Source: Singulisphaera sp. GP187
Lineage (GTDB): Bacteria; Planctomycetota; Planctomycetia; Gemmatales; Gemmataceae
DNA: 60,723 nt
Assembly (NCBI GenBank): GCA_945861245.1
Contig: CAMAUE010000012.1
Location: 1 to 60,723 of the forward strand
Reading direction: 5' to 3'
Both the position numbers and the translations under genes were made by a program. Below, in pieces: positions 17,101-25,759 of this stretch. The stretch's first letter is position 1. Every line of letters begins with the position of its first letter. The notes below the pieces were generated by a model. It was not told where the DNA came from. It saw only the letters and a list, made by a program, of their open reading frames with translations, and ran no database searches.

Positions 17101-17495
17101 CCGCCGTCGGTGGAGAGGTAAGCGCCGTCGCCATAGGAGACGGAGTTGCGCGGGTTCGCTTCGCCGGTGCCGATCCAGACGATGTTGCGATTCGTCGGCG
17201 CGACGGCAACGGCGCCGATCGATACAGTTTTCTCCTTATCGAACTGATGCTCGAACGTGGAGCCGTTGTTGATGGTCTTGAGCAAACCGCCCGATGCGGT
17301 GGCGACATACCAGGTGCTCGGGTCGGCCTCGAAGACGGCGAGTCCGGTTACGCGCCCGCCCATGTTCGCCGGGCCTATGGATCGCCAGGCGAGGATCTTC
17401 GCCAAATCGACCTGCGGCCCTGCGGGCTGAGCGCATATGGGATCGACACAACCAACAATAATGATCAATGCCGTAATGGCATAACGATGAAACAT
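14139..17495 (-). CDS. Giant secreted BNR/Asp-box beta-propeller with two inserted PDZ domains
   Basis: 1118 residues with a signal peptide (residues 1-22, MFHRYAITALIIIVGC, cut near CAQ). Asp-box repeats of the form S/T-x-D-G/A-G-K-x-W occur at about 128-135, 179-186, 254-261, 515-522 and further on, the mark of sortilin/VPS10-like or xyloglucanase-like propellers. Between blades, at about 303-387 and 395-477, lie two PDZ-like domains, each with a GVVVS strand, a PA..(S/I)GLAKGDLLLSLDG-type loop and a conserved DGK/DGM turn. A C-terminal beta-sandwich-like part spans about 990-1090. Planctomycete propellers are often annotated as glycosyl hydrolase, but no catalytic residues are evident; a protein-binding or protease-adaptor role is inferred. 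Confidence 0.85.
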   Translation of the reverse strand: MFHRYAITALIIIVGCVDPICAQPAGPQVDLAKILAWRSIGPANMGGRVTGLAVFEADPSTWYVATASGGLLKTINNGSTFEHQFDKEKTVSIGAVAVAPTNRNIVWIGTGEANPRNSVSYGDGAYLSTDGGKSWKNKGLTKSYQISRIVIHPKNPDIVYVGVLGRLYGPNEERGLFKTIDAGKTWQKIHYVNDKTGVMDVIMNPADPDTLIIATWERQRDAFDSFRGDAKNPPGGDVYSPVKLHGPGSGMFKTIDGGKSWTPITKGIPKGNLGRIGLDWHQKNPKLLYAIIDSEHAGKGVPPAKVVLGITPQDTAKGVVVSAVSLDGPAQKSGLAKGDLLLSLDGKALKNISGMTLLLQGKIGGDKLKVAYQRDGEKREAELTLAARPVDPNQRGTLGLAVDDSDKGVVVSKVFDNSPAEQIGIKAGDRLLAIDGMKIDNPRVLFKVIFLKKAGEKVTLTYQRSNDKKDVQITLDPMSTGTTERPYAGRLGGQVENIQDKQGTAGNDTGGVYKSTDGGDSWTRVNSINERPFYFSVVKSDPSDEKTVYFLGIYFYRSTDGGKNFDAKGINKGLHADHHDLWINPRDSRNIIIGTDGGFYVTHDRAANWEHLNHFALGQYYHITVDNRKPYNVYGGLQDNGTWGGPSNTLRPSGVANSDVRFINGGDGFVCRVDPTDPDLVYGESQDGMMMRRNLRTGQSWLIRPKAQPNLSTLRFNWCTPFILSHHNPHIFYCAGNYVFRSVKQGADLQAISPEITLTKRGSATAIEESPKDPDILWVGTDDGAVQVTRDGGKKWTNVTDKFKPAGLPGPRWVSSIEPSRSVAGRCYVVFDGHRSDDDEPYVFVTEDFGQTWRSLRANLPGGSTRVLREDRVNPDLLYLGTEFSLFGSIDRGQSWISLNGSTLPTVAIHEIAQAGTAPEIVVGTHGRSIWVLDVTTLRQMKKTHFTELIALYTPTPLTLWQLDTTREGMFRTGTRAFAGQNPQRTVAIDFSLPSKVEKLSLRIVDVEGTTLREYDLAKESAAGLHRITWDLSTGTSKKIPPGGKKVGKGKIGKGQLAGPNAPFVGAGKYRLILDADGVELARVVTIEGDPRLPGLDRAVDEAEEEHAIRRWLKGTEP

Positions 17496-17532
17496 GACGC
17501 TGCTCCCGTTTGCGACTCAGGAAATGAACCAT

Positions 17533-17621
17533 GTTTAGCCGCTCGCCTGTGGCGAGCGCGGGCGTTACGATCGCGATTGCGTGTCGTCAAACCCGCGCTC
17601 GCCACAGGCGAGCAACTAAAC
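17533..17621. repeat. Intergenic palindrome, family B (complete)
   Basis: GTTTAGCCGCTCGCCTGTGG and the following CGAGCGCGGG pair with CCCGCGCTCGCCACAGGCGA and GCAACTAAAC. The arms themselves contain a small inner palindrome (CGCCTGTGGCG). The spacer is about 29 bases. Family B also occurs at 31255-31339 and 44691-44791. It lies between two genes read on the minus strand. Confidence 0.93.
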
Positions 17622-17635
17622 GAAACCGTCGGCGT

Positions 17636-19117
<1,482 letters not shown>

Positions 19118-19526
19118 GAGGTAGCTACTCCTGATGGCGTGCGGTGAGCGATAGGGATATTTTACGAATTCGTCCGGCGACTCTGCCTGCGCGTTGACAA
19201 GTTGCGATGAATTCGGGTTGCAGAGAGGTGCGAGGCCGCTAGAGCTGGCTTAAATGCAATGAAGAACGAGGAATGTAGAATGACGCGCCCATCAAAAGTC
19301 GATTTTTCGTCCAAGGCTGAAGCGTAAGCGAGGCATTCAGGCAGCCTCACTTACGCTTCAGCCTCGGAAATCGACTTTTGAGGGTGGCGTCAAGAATGAG
19401 GAATTGCATATGAATCTTTCGCACGCGCGGATTCGCCTGCATTACTTCTTAATTCCTCGTTTTTCATTCGTCGTTGTATTTGGGCGTTCGTCAGATCGAG
19501 CAACGCTACGTCTGTGTGCCCGGCCA
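19118..19526. other. Intergenic region upstream of the NtrC-type gene
   Basis: About 400 bases without a convincing gene. It holds the long palindrome at 19292-19381 and otherwise repeated GAAGAACGAGGAAT / GAATGAGGAATTGC-like phrases of low complexity. The NtrC promoter should lie close to 19120-19200 but no clear -35/-10 or -24/-12 element could be assigned. Confidence 0.45.
19292..19381. repeat. Intergenic palindrome, family G
   Basis: Outer arms TCAAAAGTCGATTT and AAATCGACTTTTGA, inner arms GGCTGAAGCGTAAG and CTTACGCTTCAGCC with small mismatches at their junctions; about 20 bases of loop. It shares AAAAGTCG and AGCGTAAGCGA with the element at 48-132, so the two are related though not identical. 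Confidence 0.9.
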
Positions 19527-19570
19527 ACAAAAAAGCGAGGCCCCAGGCTGTCCTACCGAGGGCCTCGCTT
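19527..19570 (-). terminator. Rho-independent terminator of the YTV-repeat gene
   Basis: On the minus strand the sequence reads AAGCGAGGCCC, a loop of about 16 bases, GGGCCTCGCTT and then TTTTTGTT. It starts about 40 bases past the stop codon at 19610. The long GC stem with a T-run is a textbook intrinsic terminator. Confidence 0.85.
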
Positions 19571-19609
19571 GCTCAACCTCTTGCCATTGTTCTCGCTTGA
19601 ATACTGAGA

Positions 19610-21640
19610 TTACTTCGATTTTTCCGAATCGATAGCCGCCGGCATCACCGGTAGCGGCGACGATCGCAACATCATGCTCGGATCGGTGCAAATCGGCACG
19701 ACCACCGGAATCTGACGCATCACCTTTTGCGTCTCGCAGTAGGCCTCAAACTTGCAGGTCACCTGCGGAACCATCTTCACGCATTCCTTCGACACCAGGT
19801 GGCAAACCGTGTAAGGGATATGCGTGACCTTCTCTTCCGTCACGATGCGGCATTTCTTGCATTCCACGATCCGCACTTTTTCCTCGGCGACCATCTTGCA
19901 AACCGTGTACGGAATCTTGGTGATCTTCTCTTCCGGAATCATGATGCACGTCGTCTTTTTCACGACTTTCGTGTGGTGCTCCGGGATCACCTTGCAGACC
20001 GTGTAGGGGATCTTTGCAACCTTTTCCTCGGGAACGATGATGCACTTCTTGCACGTCACCATCTTCGTGTGTTCCTGCGGGATCATCTTGCACGTCACAT
20101 ACGGGATACGGACAACCTTCTCCTCGGGGATCACCACGATCTTGCGGCAGGTCACGATTTTTGTATGTTCCTCATATTTGAGGTTCGTCTTCGTGTACGG
20201 AATCTTGCAGACTTTTTCTTCCGGGATCATGATACACTTCTTGCACGATACCATTTTCGTATGTTCTTCTGCAACCATCTTGCAGGTCGTCCAAGTGTGC
20301 TTGTGGATCTTTTGCTCAGGAACCATTACGCACTTCTTGCAGGTGACGATCTTGCTGTGCTCTTCCGTCACCATCTTGCACGTCGTATAGGTGCACTTAC
20401 GCGTCGAATATTCGGGGATGACCTTGCAAACGCTATACTTCACGACTTCGCTGACTTCCTTGCCAACCATTCTGCAGCACTTCACCGTGCGCTCTTCTTC
20501 ACGCGGGATAAAAGTCTTCTTGCACACCCAGCGGCCGGGCATCTGAACGGGGCACGCCACGATGGGGCCGGGGATGTAGATGCTGCGGCAGGTGCAGGTG
20601 TCGAACGTCCAGGTACCCGGCGTGCGATAGGTGTGTTGCACGATCGGGCCGGGGATAAAGCAATTCTCCGACTTCCATTCGCCCAGTTGAACTTTGACCT
20701 TCTGCTCGAAATAGACCGGTTCGCAGATTACCTTCTTGATCGTCGCCTCGCGTGCCTCAATGACCGTCTTGTAGGTCGTTACCTTCACGTCCATTTCGTG
20801 CTTCGTGTAGACCGGTCGGCATGTTGTCCACTTCACGGGAACCATGTGTTCTTCGATCTTCTGGTGATACACGGTATAGGGAATATCCTTCTCGTGCTTC
20901 TCGTAAACTGGGCGATACGTCACGCTCTTTACCGGAACCTGGTATTCCTGCCAGGCCTGATTGAACACGGTGTAGCGGTGTTCTTTGACGTGATGCGTCA
21001 CTTCCGGCTTGCAGACGGTGTACTTGACGGGGACCTTGGTCTCTTGAATTTCTTTTCGGCAAACCGTGTAACGATGTTCGCGTTCGTGCTTGGTGTATTC
21101 GGGTTTGTAGGTCGTCCATTTCACGGGAACTTGGTACTCTTCAAACTTCTGGTGATTGACGACATAGCGGTGTTCCTTCACGTGTTGTTCGATTTGCTGT
21201 TTGTACGTCGTGTAATTGATTTTTTCCTCGGTATGCTGATAGGCTGGCTTCAGGACGCAGGTGCGGTGTTCCTTCACATGCTGTTCGTACACTGGCCGAT
21301 AGACCGTGTACTGCTGCTTTTCCTGGTAGGTTTCCCACACCGGCTTGGCGACGGTGTAGCGGTGCTCCTTGACCTTCTTTTCGTAGACCGGCACTTGCAC
21401 GTTGTATTTGATTTCGTGCATGACGGTCTGGTAGACCGGCCGGTACTTGACGCAGACGCGATCTTCGAACACGGTTTGATAACAAACCCTGTATTGAATG
21501 GTCGGCATGCAGAATTGCTGCGGGCTGACCATCGCGCCGGGATAATAGAACGCGCCACAGTGCTGCGCACTCGCGACGCCGCCGGTCATCGCCACGCCAC
21601 ACAGGGCGGCGAACACCGGCAGGGTTAGGTGAAGCTTCAT
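19610..21640 (-). CDS. Cysteine-rich YTV-repeat surface protein
   Basis: 676 residues, secreted: signal peptide MKLHLTLPVFAALCGVAMTG then cleavage near ASAQ. ATG 21640 is chosen as it has GAGGAG 7 bases upstream; an in-frame ATG 18 bases earlier adds MKRRSE. The rest is repetitive. The N-terminal half has a tyrosine-rich unit of about 20-21 residues of the type (V/K)EHRYTVxxxxxEEYQVPVK; the C-terminal half has a Cys-rich unit of the type IPYTVCKMxxEEHTKxVTCKKC. Two PGPIV-containing segments (about 315-375) divide the halves. This matches the planctomycete-specific YTV repeats, reported as abundant structural/cell-surface proteins. Cys content suggests disulphide cross-linking. It has its own terminator and probably its own promoter. 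Confidence 0.9.
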   Translation of the reverse strand: MKLHLTLPVFAALCGVAMTGGVASAQHCGAFYYPGAMVSPQQFCMPTIQYRVCYQTVFEDRVCVKYRPVYQTVMHEIKYNVQVPVYEKKVKEHRYTVAKPVWETYQEKQQYTVYRPVYEQHVKEHRTCVLKPAYQHTEEKINYTTYKQQIEQHVKEHRYVVNHQKFEEYQVPVKWTTYKPEYTKHEREHRYTVCRKEIQETKVPVKYTVCKPEVTHHVKEHRYTVFNQAWQEYQVPVKSVTYRPVYEKHEKDIPYTVYHQKIEEHMVPVKWTTCRPVYTKHEMDVKVTTYKTVIEAREATIKKVICEPVYFEQKVKVQLGEWKSENCFIPGPIVQHTYRTPGTWTFDTCTCRSIYIPGPIVACPVQMPGRWVCKKTFIPREEERTVKCCRMVGKEVSEVVKYSVCKVIPEYSTRKCTYTTCKMVTEEHSKIVTCKKCVMVPEQKIHKHTWTTCKMVAEEHTKMVSCKKCIMIPEEKVCKIPYTKTNLKYEEHTKIVTCRKIVVIPEEKVVRIPYVTCKMIPQEHTKMVTCKKCIIVPEEKVAKIPYTVCKVIPEHHTKVVKKTTCIMIPEEKITKIPYTVCKMVAEEKVRIVECKKCRIVTEEKVTHIPYTVCHLVSKECVKMVPQVTCKFEAYCETQKVMRQIPVVVPICTDPSMMLRSSPLPVMPAAIDSEKSK

Positions 21641-21923
21641 CTCAGATCTCCTCTTCAAGCATGAAAACCGGGGTACGACTCAAAATGCGGCAGGGCCTGA
21701 GAATGGCTCCCACCTGGTTACATGTCAAATCTGCCCGATAATGCCGCTTTGGTAAAATGAACTTGAGAGGATAATTGGAAAATTTACAAGTTGAGGCTGG
21801 TACACCATGACTTTTCCGCACAGTGGGAATATTCCGCTTGGTGAACCTTGTCCGCCTTCGTAAGACGTAACGGGAACCGTTGAAATCGTTATTACCCGCA
21901 CGGCCCAACAGGAAGGCCCGCTC

Positions 21924-22301
21924 GTGATTCGCTGGACGTTATGGCTGACGCTCCTAACGGGTTGGACGATCGCCCTCGAAGTGCCCGTGCCGAACCCGTC
22001 CCGTTTGGCGGACGGCCAGGTGAGCGCCAGCACACGCTATTGGATCGCGAAGGGGATGCACCTTGCCATCTACGCCGGCCTTGCACTCTCCGCAGGCTGG
22101 CTACGGATCCCGGTGCGGTATCGCTGGCTGATGATGTTTTTCCTGATGGCCCACGCTACAGTGACCGAGTTGTTGCAAGTCGCACTAGAAGAATGGTGCA
22201 ATCGAGGCGGTTTGTTGAGCGATGTCGCCTACGATCAATTGGGCATCGCGATCGGCGTCGCCATCGGCTGGAAATGGTGGATGCGAACTGACGAGAAATG
22301 A
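21924..22301 (+). CDS. VanZ-like membrane protein
   Basis: 125 residues with four hydrophobic segments (about 4-20, 44-63, 68-84 and 101-116). The spaced pattern KGMHLAIYAGLAL, TELLQ and GRxxxxxD-like RGGLLSDVAYDQLGIAIG fits VanZ/YfiM-type small membrane proteins, in which a His, a Glu-Leu-Q and an Asp-x-x-x-(N/D)-x-x-G recur. Function of the family is poorly known. Divergent from the YTV gene and convergent with the M6 protease gene, from which it is separated by a terminator-like palindrome. Confidence 0.75.
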   Translation: MIRWTLWLTLLTGWTIALEVPVPNPSRLADGQVSASTRYWIAKGMHLAIYAGLALSAGWLRIPVRYRWLMMFFLMAHATVTELLQVALEEWCNRGGLLSDVAYDQLGIAIGVAIGWKWWMRTDEK

Positions 22302-22303
22302 TT

Positions 22304-22348
22304 CGATTGCCGTAGCCATCACGCGAAGCGTGATGGCTACGGCAATCG
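22304..22348. terminator. Bidirectional terminator-like palindrome, family K
   Basis: CGATTGCCGTAGCCATCACG and CGTGATGGCTACGGCAATCG form a perfect 20-base stem with a 5-base loop. It begins 3 bases after the VanZ-like stop and ends 20 bases before the stop of the convergent M6 protease gene; GGGCTTTTGTT follows on the plus strand. Position between converging genes supports a terminator role. Confidence 0.65.
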
Positions 22349-22367
22349 CGGGCTTTTGTTGATGGTA

Positions 22368-24236
22368 TCAATAGAACTCGTACCCGATCATAAACGTGAT
22401 GCGTCCATCCGATTGCCGACGGATGTTCGTGATGTGCACCGGCATACCGCCGCCGAGCTGCGATCTGCTCGTTGGCGTCGTGAACGGCGTAAAGGCACGA
22501 TTCGACGCAGTCGGGAACGGCACGGAGTCAAGGAACACACGCGGGCCGACTGGACCGTCGACACCGTGCGACTCCTCAAGGATCGGGCGGTTCGCGATGA
22601 CTCGCCAAATCAGCAAGCCCTCCGCGGGCAGACTGTGATCGAAGCCTTTTTTGCGGCGATTCTCCAGAAGAAAATACTCGCTGCCGTCGAGACGAACCAA
22701 GACTTTGAAGCACTCCTTCGGTGAGTCCTCGATCGGTGCGAGGATCAGTTTTTGTTTGACGGTAGGATCGATGATGGCCGGTCTGATCCAACTCAGTTGC
22801 TCTTTGGACCAGGCGGAGAAGTGTTGCGGTTTTCCGCCGGGAGCTTGATTGGACATGGCACACCAGACGCCGGCGCCTTCGGAGCCGGGGTTTTCGGGCC
22901 GAGCGTACAGATCGGGTAGGCCGAGCAAGTGGCCGAACTCATGGCAGATGACGCTGATGTCGCACATCTTGTCGCCGCCTTCTTGGACGATGAAGTAGTT
23001 CCAGGTTTTGCCCTGGTGGATGAAGCGTGAGCGGTGGGGCCAATAGATGCCGCCTCGATTGGTTTGCACGCGCTCGCCGGCGTAGAGGAAGAAAACGCCA
23101 TCGAAGCCGTTGAGACAGTCCTTGCCGTCGCGCGCAAAGAGTTTGTCGAATGCTTCACCGAGCAGCGCGGTTTTTCCAGCGCCGGTGTTGGCGGCGGCGT
23201 AGTCGGCGCGTTTTTTGGTGACCGTGACGAATGGGAAGCACTTGCCTTCGACTTTGAGTTTGCCAAACGATTGCTCTTGATAGTAGTCGTTCATGCTGCC
23301 ATGCACCTTTTGTCCGGTGACGCTGGTGGTAAGGTAGCTTTTGGTGCTGAAGAGCGCTTCCTCCCAATTTTTGGCGGCGATCTTGGCATTACCTTTTACG
23401 TCGGAATATTCGATGCAAACGATGGCGAGGCGATAGGCGTCACGTTTGAAGGTAATGAGGTTGCGCGAGTCCCAGCTCTCTGGAGCCCCGCCGATAATCT
23501 TGCCTCCCTTGGGGCCTTTGCCGGGAATTGTCGGGGCATCGCCGGCGAGAGTTACTTTGACGTCTCGGCCCTTGTCTTCGCCGACGGATTTCACGTAGAG
23601 TGTTACGACATCGCCGGGCTTGCGTGACTCCAAGGCATCAGCGATACCGGCGGCGCCGCCGAGATTTCTGCCGTCGAGTTTGAGAACGCTATCGCCTGCC
23701 TTCAAACCAGCGCGATCGGCGGCTGATTTCGGCGTGACTGCTCTGAGCGTGACACCTTTGCTGTCTGGCGTGGCTTCGATTTGCACACCGAGGATAGCGC
23801 GTTGTGTGCCGACCTGTAGAACCTTGCTTCTGGGAATCAGTTTGGGTTCGATGTCGAACGTCTCTTTGCCACGCGAAATGGTCAAGCGAATATTTTCGCC
23901 GTCGCCGCGACGCTGGAGGAGCCCGCGAAGGGCCTCAGCGTTGGCGATGGCTTTTCCGTCCACTTGGCGAACGATGTCGCCCGTTTTGAGACCGGCTTTG
24001 GCGGCGGGCGAATTCTCCTCGACGTCGGCGACAACCAGCCTGCCCGCTTCGACTGCCGTCGCGATACCGAGGTAGCCCGGCGAACTGGCAACGGTGGTGG
24101 CGGTTTTTTTCAGCGTCGTCGTAACCGCTTCATCAACCGTCCTGTAGCCCGGTATCGGTTGCGCGTATAGGGCGGCCCCCAACCCGAGGAGAGTCACGAC
24201 GGACCAAGCGATGCGATGCATTTGAACCATCAGCAT
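22368..24236 (-). CDS. Secreted PDZ-PDZ-M6 metalloprotease
   Basis: 622 residues. ATG 24236 has AAAGGGAG 8 bases upstream and opens a hydrophobic signal segment (WSVVTLLGLGAALYAQ). Two PDZ-like domains follow at about 53-135 and 148-232, each with a PAAKAGLKTGD or AADRAGLKAGD loop. The metalloprotease domain (about 255-520) carries the zinc motif HEFGHLLGLPD (about 432-442), with His, Glu, His and a downstream Asp, typical of M6 (immune-inhibitor-A-like) peptidases. It acts outside the cytoplasm; substrates unknown. The neighbouring propeller gene at 14139 also contains two PDZ domains, so both may meet in the envelope. Confidence 0.9.
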   Translation of the reverse strand: MLMVQMHRIAWSVVTLLGLGAALYAQPIPGYRTVDEAVTTTLKKTATTVASSPGYLGIATAVEAGRLVVADVEENSPAAKAGLKTGDIVRQVDGKAIANAEALRGLLQRRGDGENIRLTISRGKETFDIEPKLIPRSKVLQVGTQRAILGVQIEATPDSKGVTLRAVTPKSAADRAGLKAGDSVLKLDGRNLGGAAGIADALESRKPGDVVTLYVKSVGEDKGRDVKVTLAGDAPTIPGKGPKGGKIIGGAPESWDSRNLITFKRDAYRLAIVCIEYSDVKGNAKIAAKNWEEALFSTKSYLTTSVTGQKVHGSMNDYYQEQSFGKLKVEGKCFPFVTVTKKRADYAAANTGAGKTALLGEAFDKLFARDGKDCLNGFDGVFFLYAGERVQTNRGGIYWPHRSRFIHQGKTWNYFIVQEGGDKMCDISVICHEFGHLLGLPDLYARPENPGSEGAGVWCAMSNQAPGGKPQHFSAWSKEQLSWIRPAIIDPTVKQKLILAPIEDSPKECFKVLVRLDGSEYFLLENRRKKGFDHSLPAEGLLIWRVIANRPILEESHGVDGPVGPRVFLDSVPFPTASNRAFTPFTTPTSRSQLGGGMPVHITNIRRQSDGRITFMIGYEFY

Positions 24237-24456
24237 TTTGAGAGCTCCCTTTACTAGCCCGCCCATATTGACGCGTTCCCGGCGAATTCACCGTGGCTGC
24301 CGGGCTCTTTGATTGCCAATTTTACCCATTCTGTTGTCTGCGAGAATTCCGCTAGACAAAAGCGCCCGATCTTGGCATAAGGGACGATGGGAGATACTCG
24401 TCCACGAACGACACGGCTGTCGTACGTTTGCCCATCCCGAACACGGAGGATTTTGT

Positions 24457-25656
24457 ATGTTTTTTGACGCACTCTGGAACAAGCACGACGTGAAACATCA
24501 GCGACGACCGAGCGATGCGAACTCGTTCCGTCCTCGCATTGAGACGTTGGAAGCACGCGACTGCCCTGCGGTTGCCACACCGACCGGCGTCCAATTGCAA
24601 GCGATCTCGGCTACCCAAGTGCGCGTCACCTGGGCGGATGTTGCCGGCGAAGTGGGCTACCGCGTTTACGGATGGGATGGCGTGCGAACCGTCCTCGTAG
24701 GAACGGTCAACCCCAACATCACGACGTTCACCGCCAATAATCTTCGCCCCAATCAAATCCAATGGTTTACGATCGAGGCGTTCAACGCGACGACCCGAGG
24801 CCGTAGCGGTTGGGTCTCGATCATGACACCGCCGGAGGCCATCACGGCACCGACAAACGCGCGCGTCGGCGCAGTCACGCAGACGAGTGTGACGCTTGGC
24901 TGGGGCTTGGCGAACGGCGCGCTGGGCTACAAGGTCTTCCGGTGGGATGGCACGCGATCGACCGAGATCGCCTCGGTCTCCCGAACGACCACGAGCCACA
25001 CGATCAATTTTCTCACGCCGGGCCAAAATTATTACTTCTACGTGCAGGCCTACAACAACACGAATTTCGCGTCTAGCAATTGGGTCAACATCACCACGAC
25101 CTCGCAGTCGCTGCAAGCTCCGACGAATCTCCGGTTGCAAGTTCTCAGCACAAGCAGCATTCAGATCAACTGGAATGATGCCGGTGGCGAGACCGGTTAC
25201 CGCATCTATGGTTGGAATAACAGCACGTCGTCGGCTTACCTCGTAACGACACTGCCCGCGAACACGACGAGTTCTACGGTGACAGGCCTCTTGGCTGGCA
25301 GAACATATTGGTTCTATGTGCAAGCGTTCAACGCGTTCGGCACAACGAACACGGCGTGGGTGACGGCGACGACAACCTCCGCCCCACCGCTGCAGGCGCC
25401 GACCTCCGTCAACGTGGTCTCGACCGGCCCGACCAGTGTGAACGTGTCATGGGTCGAATCCACCCGCGCGGTGGGATATCGCATCTTTTACTGGAACGGC
25501 CTGAGTTGGTCGCTTAACCGCACCGTGGCCGCCGGCACCAATCAGGTTTCGATCACGGGCCTGGCGACGGATCGTACGCATTGGTTTATGATTCAGGCCT
25601 ACACCGATGGCTTCGCCGAGGTCATGTACAGCTCGGCGAAGTTTATCAACCTGTAA
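24457..25656 (+). CDS. Extracellular protein with four fibronectin type III domains
   Basis: 399 residues. ATG 24457 has CGGAGGA 7 bases upstream. The N-terminus has no classic signal peptide but the motif RPRIETLEARDCPAV (about 27-41), an LE-x-R type leader seen at the start of many planctomycete exported proteins. Four fibronectin-III repeats of about 85-90 residues follow, each with a GYRVYGWDG / GYKVFRWDG / GYRIYGWNN / GYRIFYWNG strand and a YYFYVQAYN / WFYVQAFN-type strand. No enzymatic domain is present, so a binding or structural role on the cell surface is inferred. A stem-loop follows immediately. Confidence 0.85.
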   Translation: MFFDALWNKHDVKHQRRPSDANSFRPRIETLEARDCPAVATPTGVQLQAISATQVRVTWADVAGEVGYRVYGWDGVRTVLVGTVNPNITTFTANNLRPNQIQWFTIEAFNATTRGRSGWVSIMTPPEAITAPTNARVGAVTQTSVTLGWGLANGALGYKVFRWDGTRSTEIASVSRTTTSHTINFLTPGQNYYFYVQAYNNTNFASSNWVNITTTSQSLQAPTNLRLQVLSTSSIQINWNDAGGETGYRIYGWNNSTSSAYLVTTLPANTTSSTVTGLLAGRTYWFYVQAFNAFGTTNTAWVTATTTSAPPLQAPTSVNVVSTGPTSVNVSWVESTRAVGYRIFYWNGLSWSLNRTVAAGTNQVSITGLATDRTHWFMIQAYTDGFAEVMYSSAKFINL

Positions 25657-25664
25657 CGAATTTG

Positions 25665-25708
25665 AAGCAAGCCCAGGGGCGAAGTACTCCGAACCTCTTG
25701 GCTTGCTT
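25665..25708. terminator. Terminator-like hairpin related to family D
   Basis: AAGCAAGCC and GGCTTGCTT form a perfect 9-base stem enclosing CAGGGGCGAAGTACTCCGAA-type sequence, which resembles the family-D arm at 35705-35773. It begins 8 bases after the fibronectin-protein stop and is followed by TGGTTTT. Confidence 0.55.
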
Positions 25709-25759
25709 TGGTTTTCGCATGAGGTCGCTTTGAATATTAGGTTGTTGCGGTCGTGGTAC

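Noticed and set aside
19727-21628. A 633-codon open frame opposite the YTV gene, rich in His, Asp and Leu
   Set aside because: It is the exact antisense shadow of a repetitive gene; the regular pattern is explained by the YTV repeats on the other strand.
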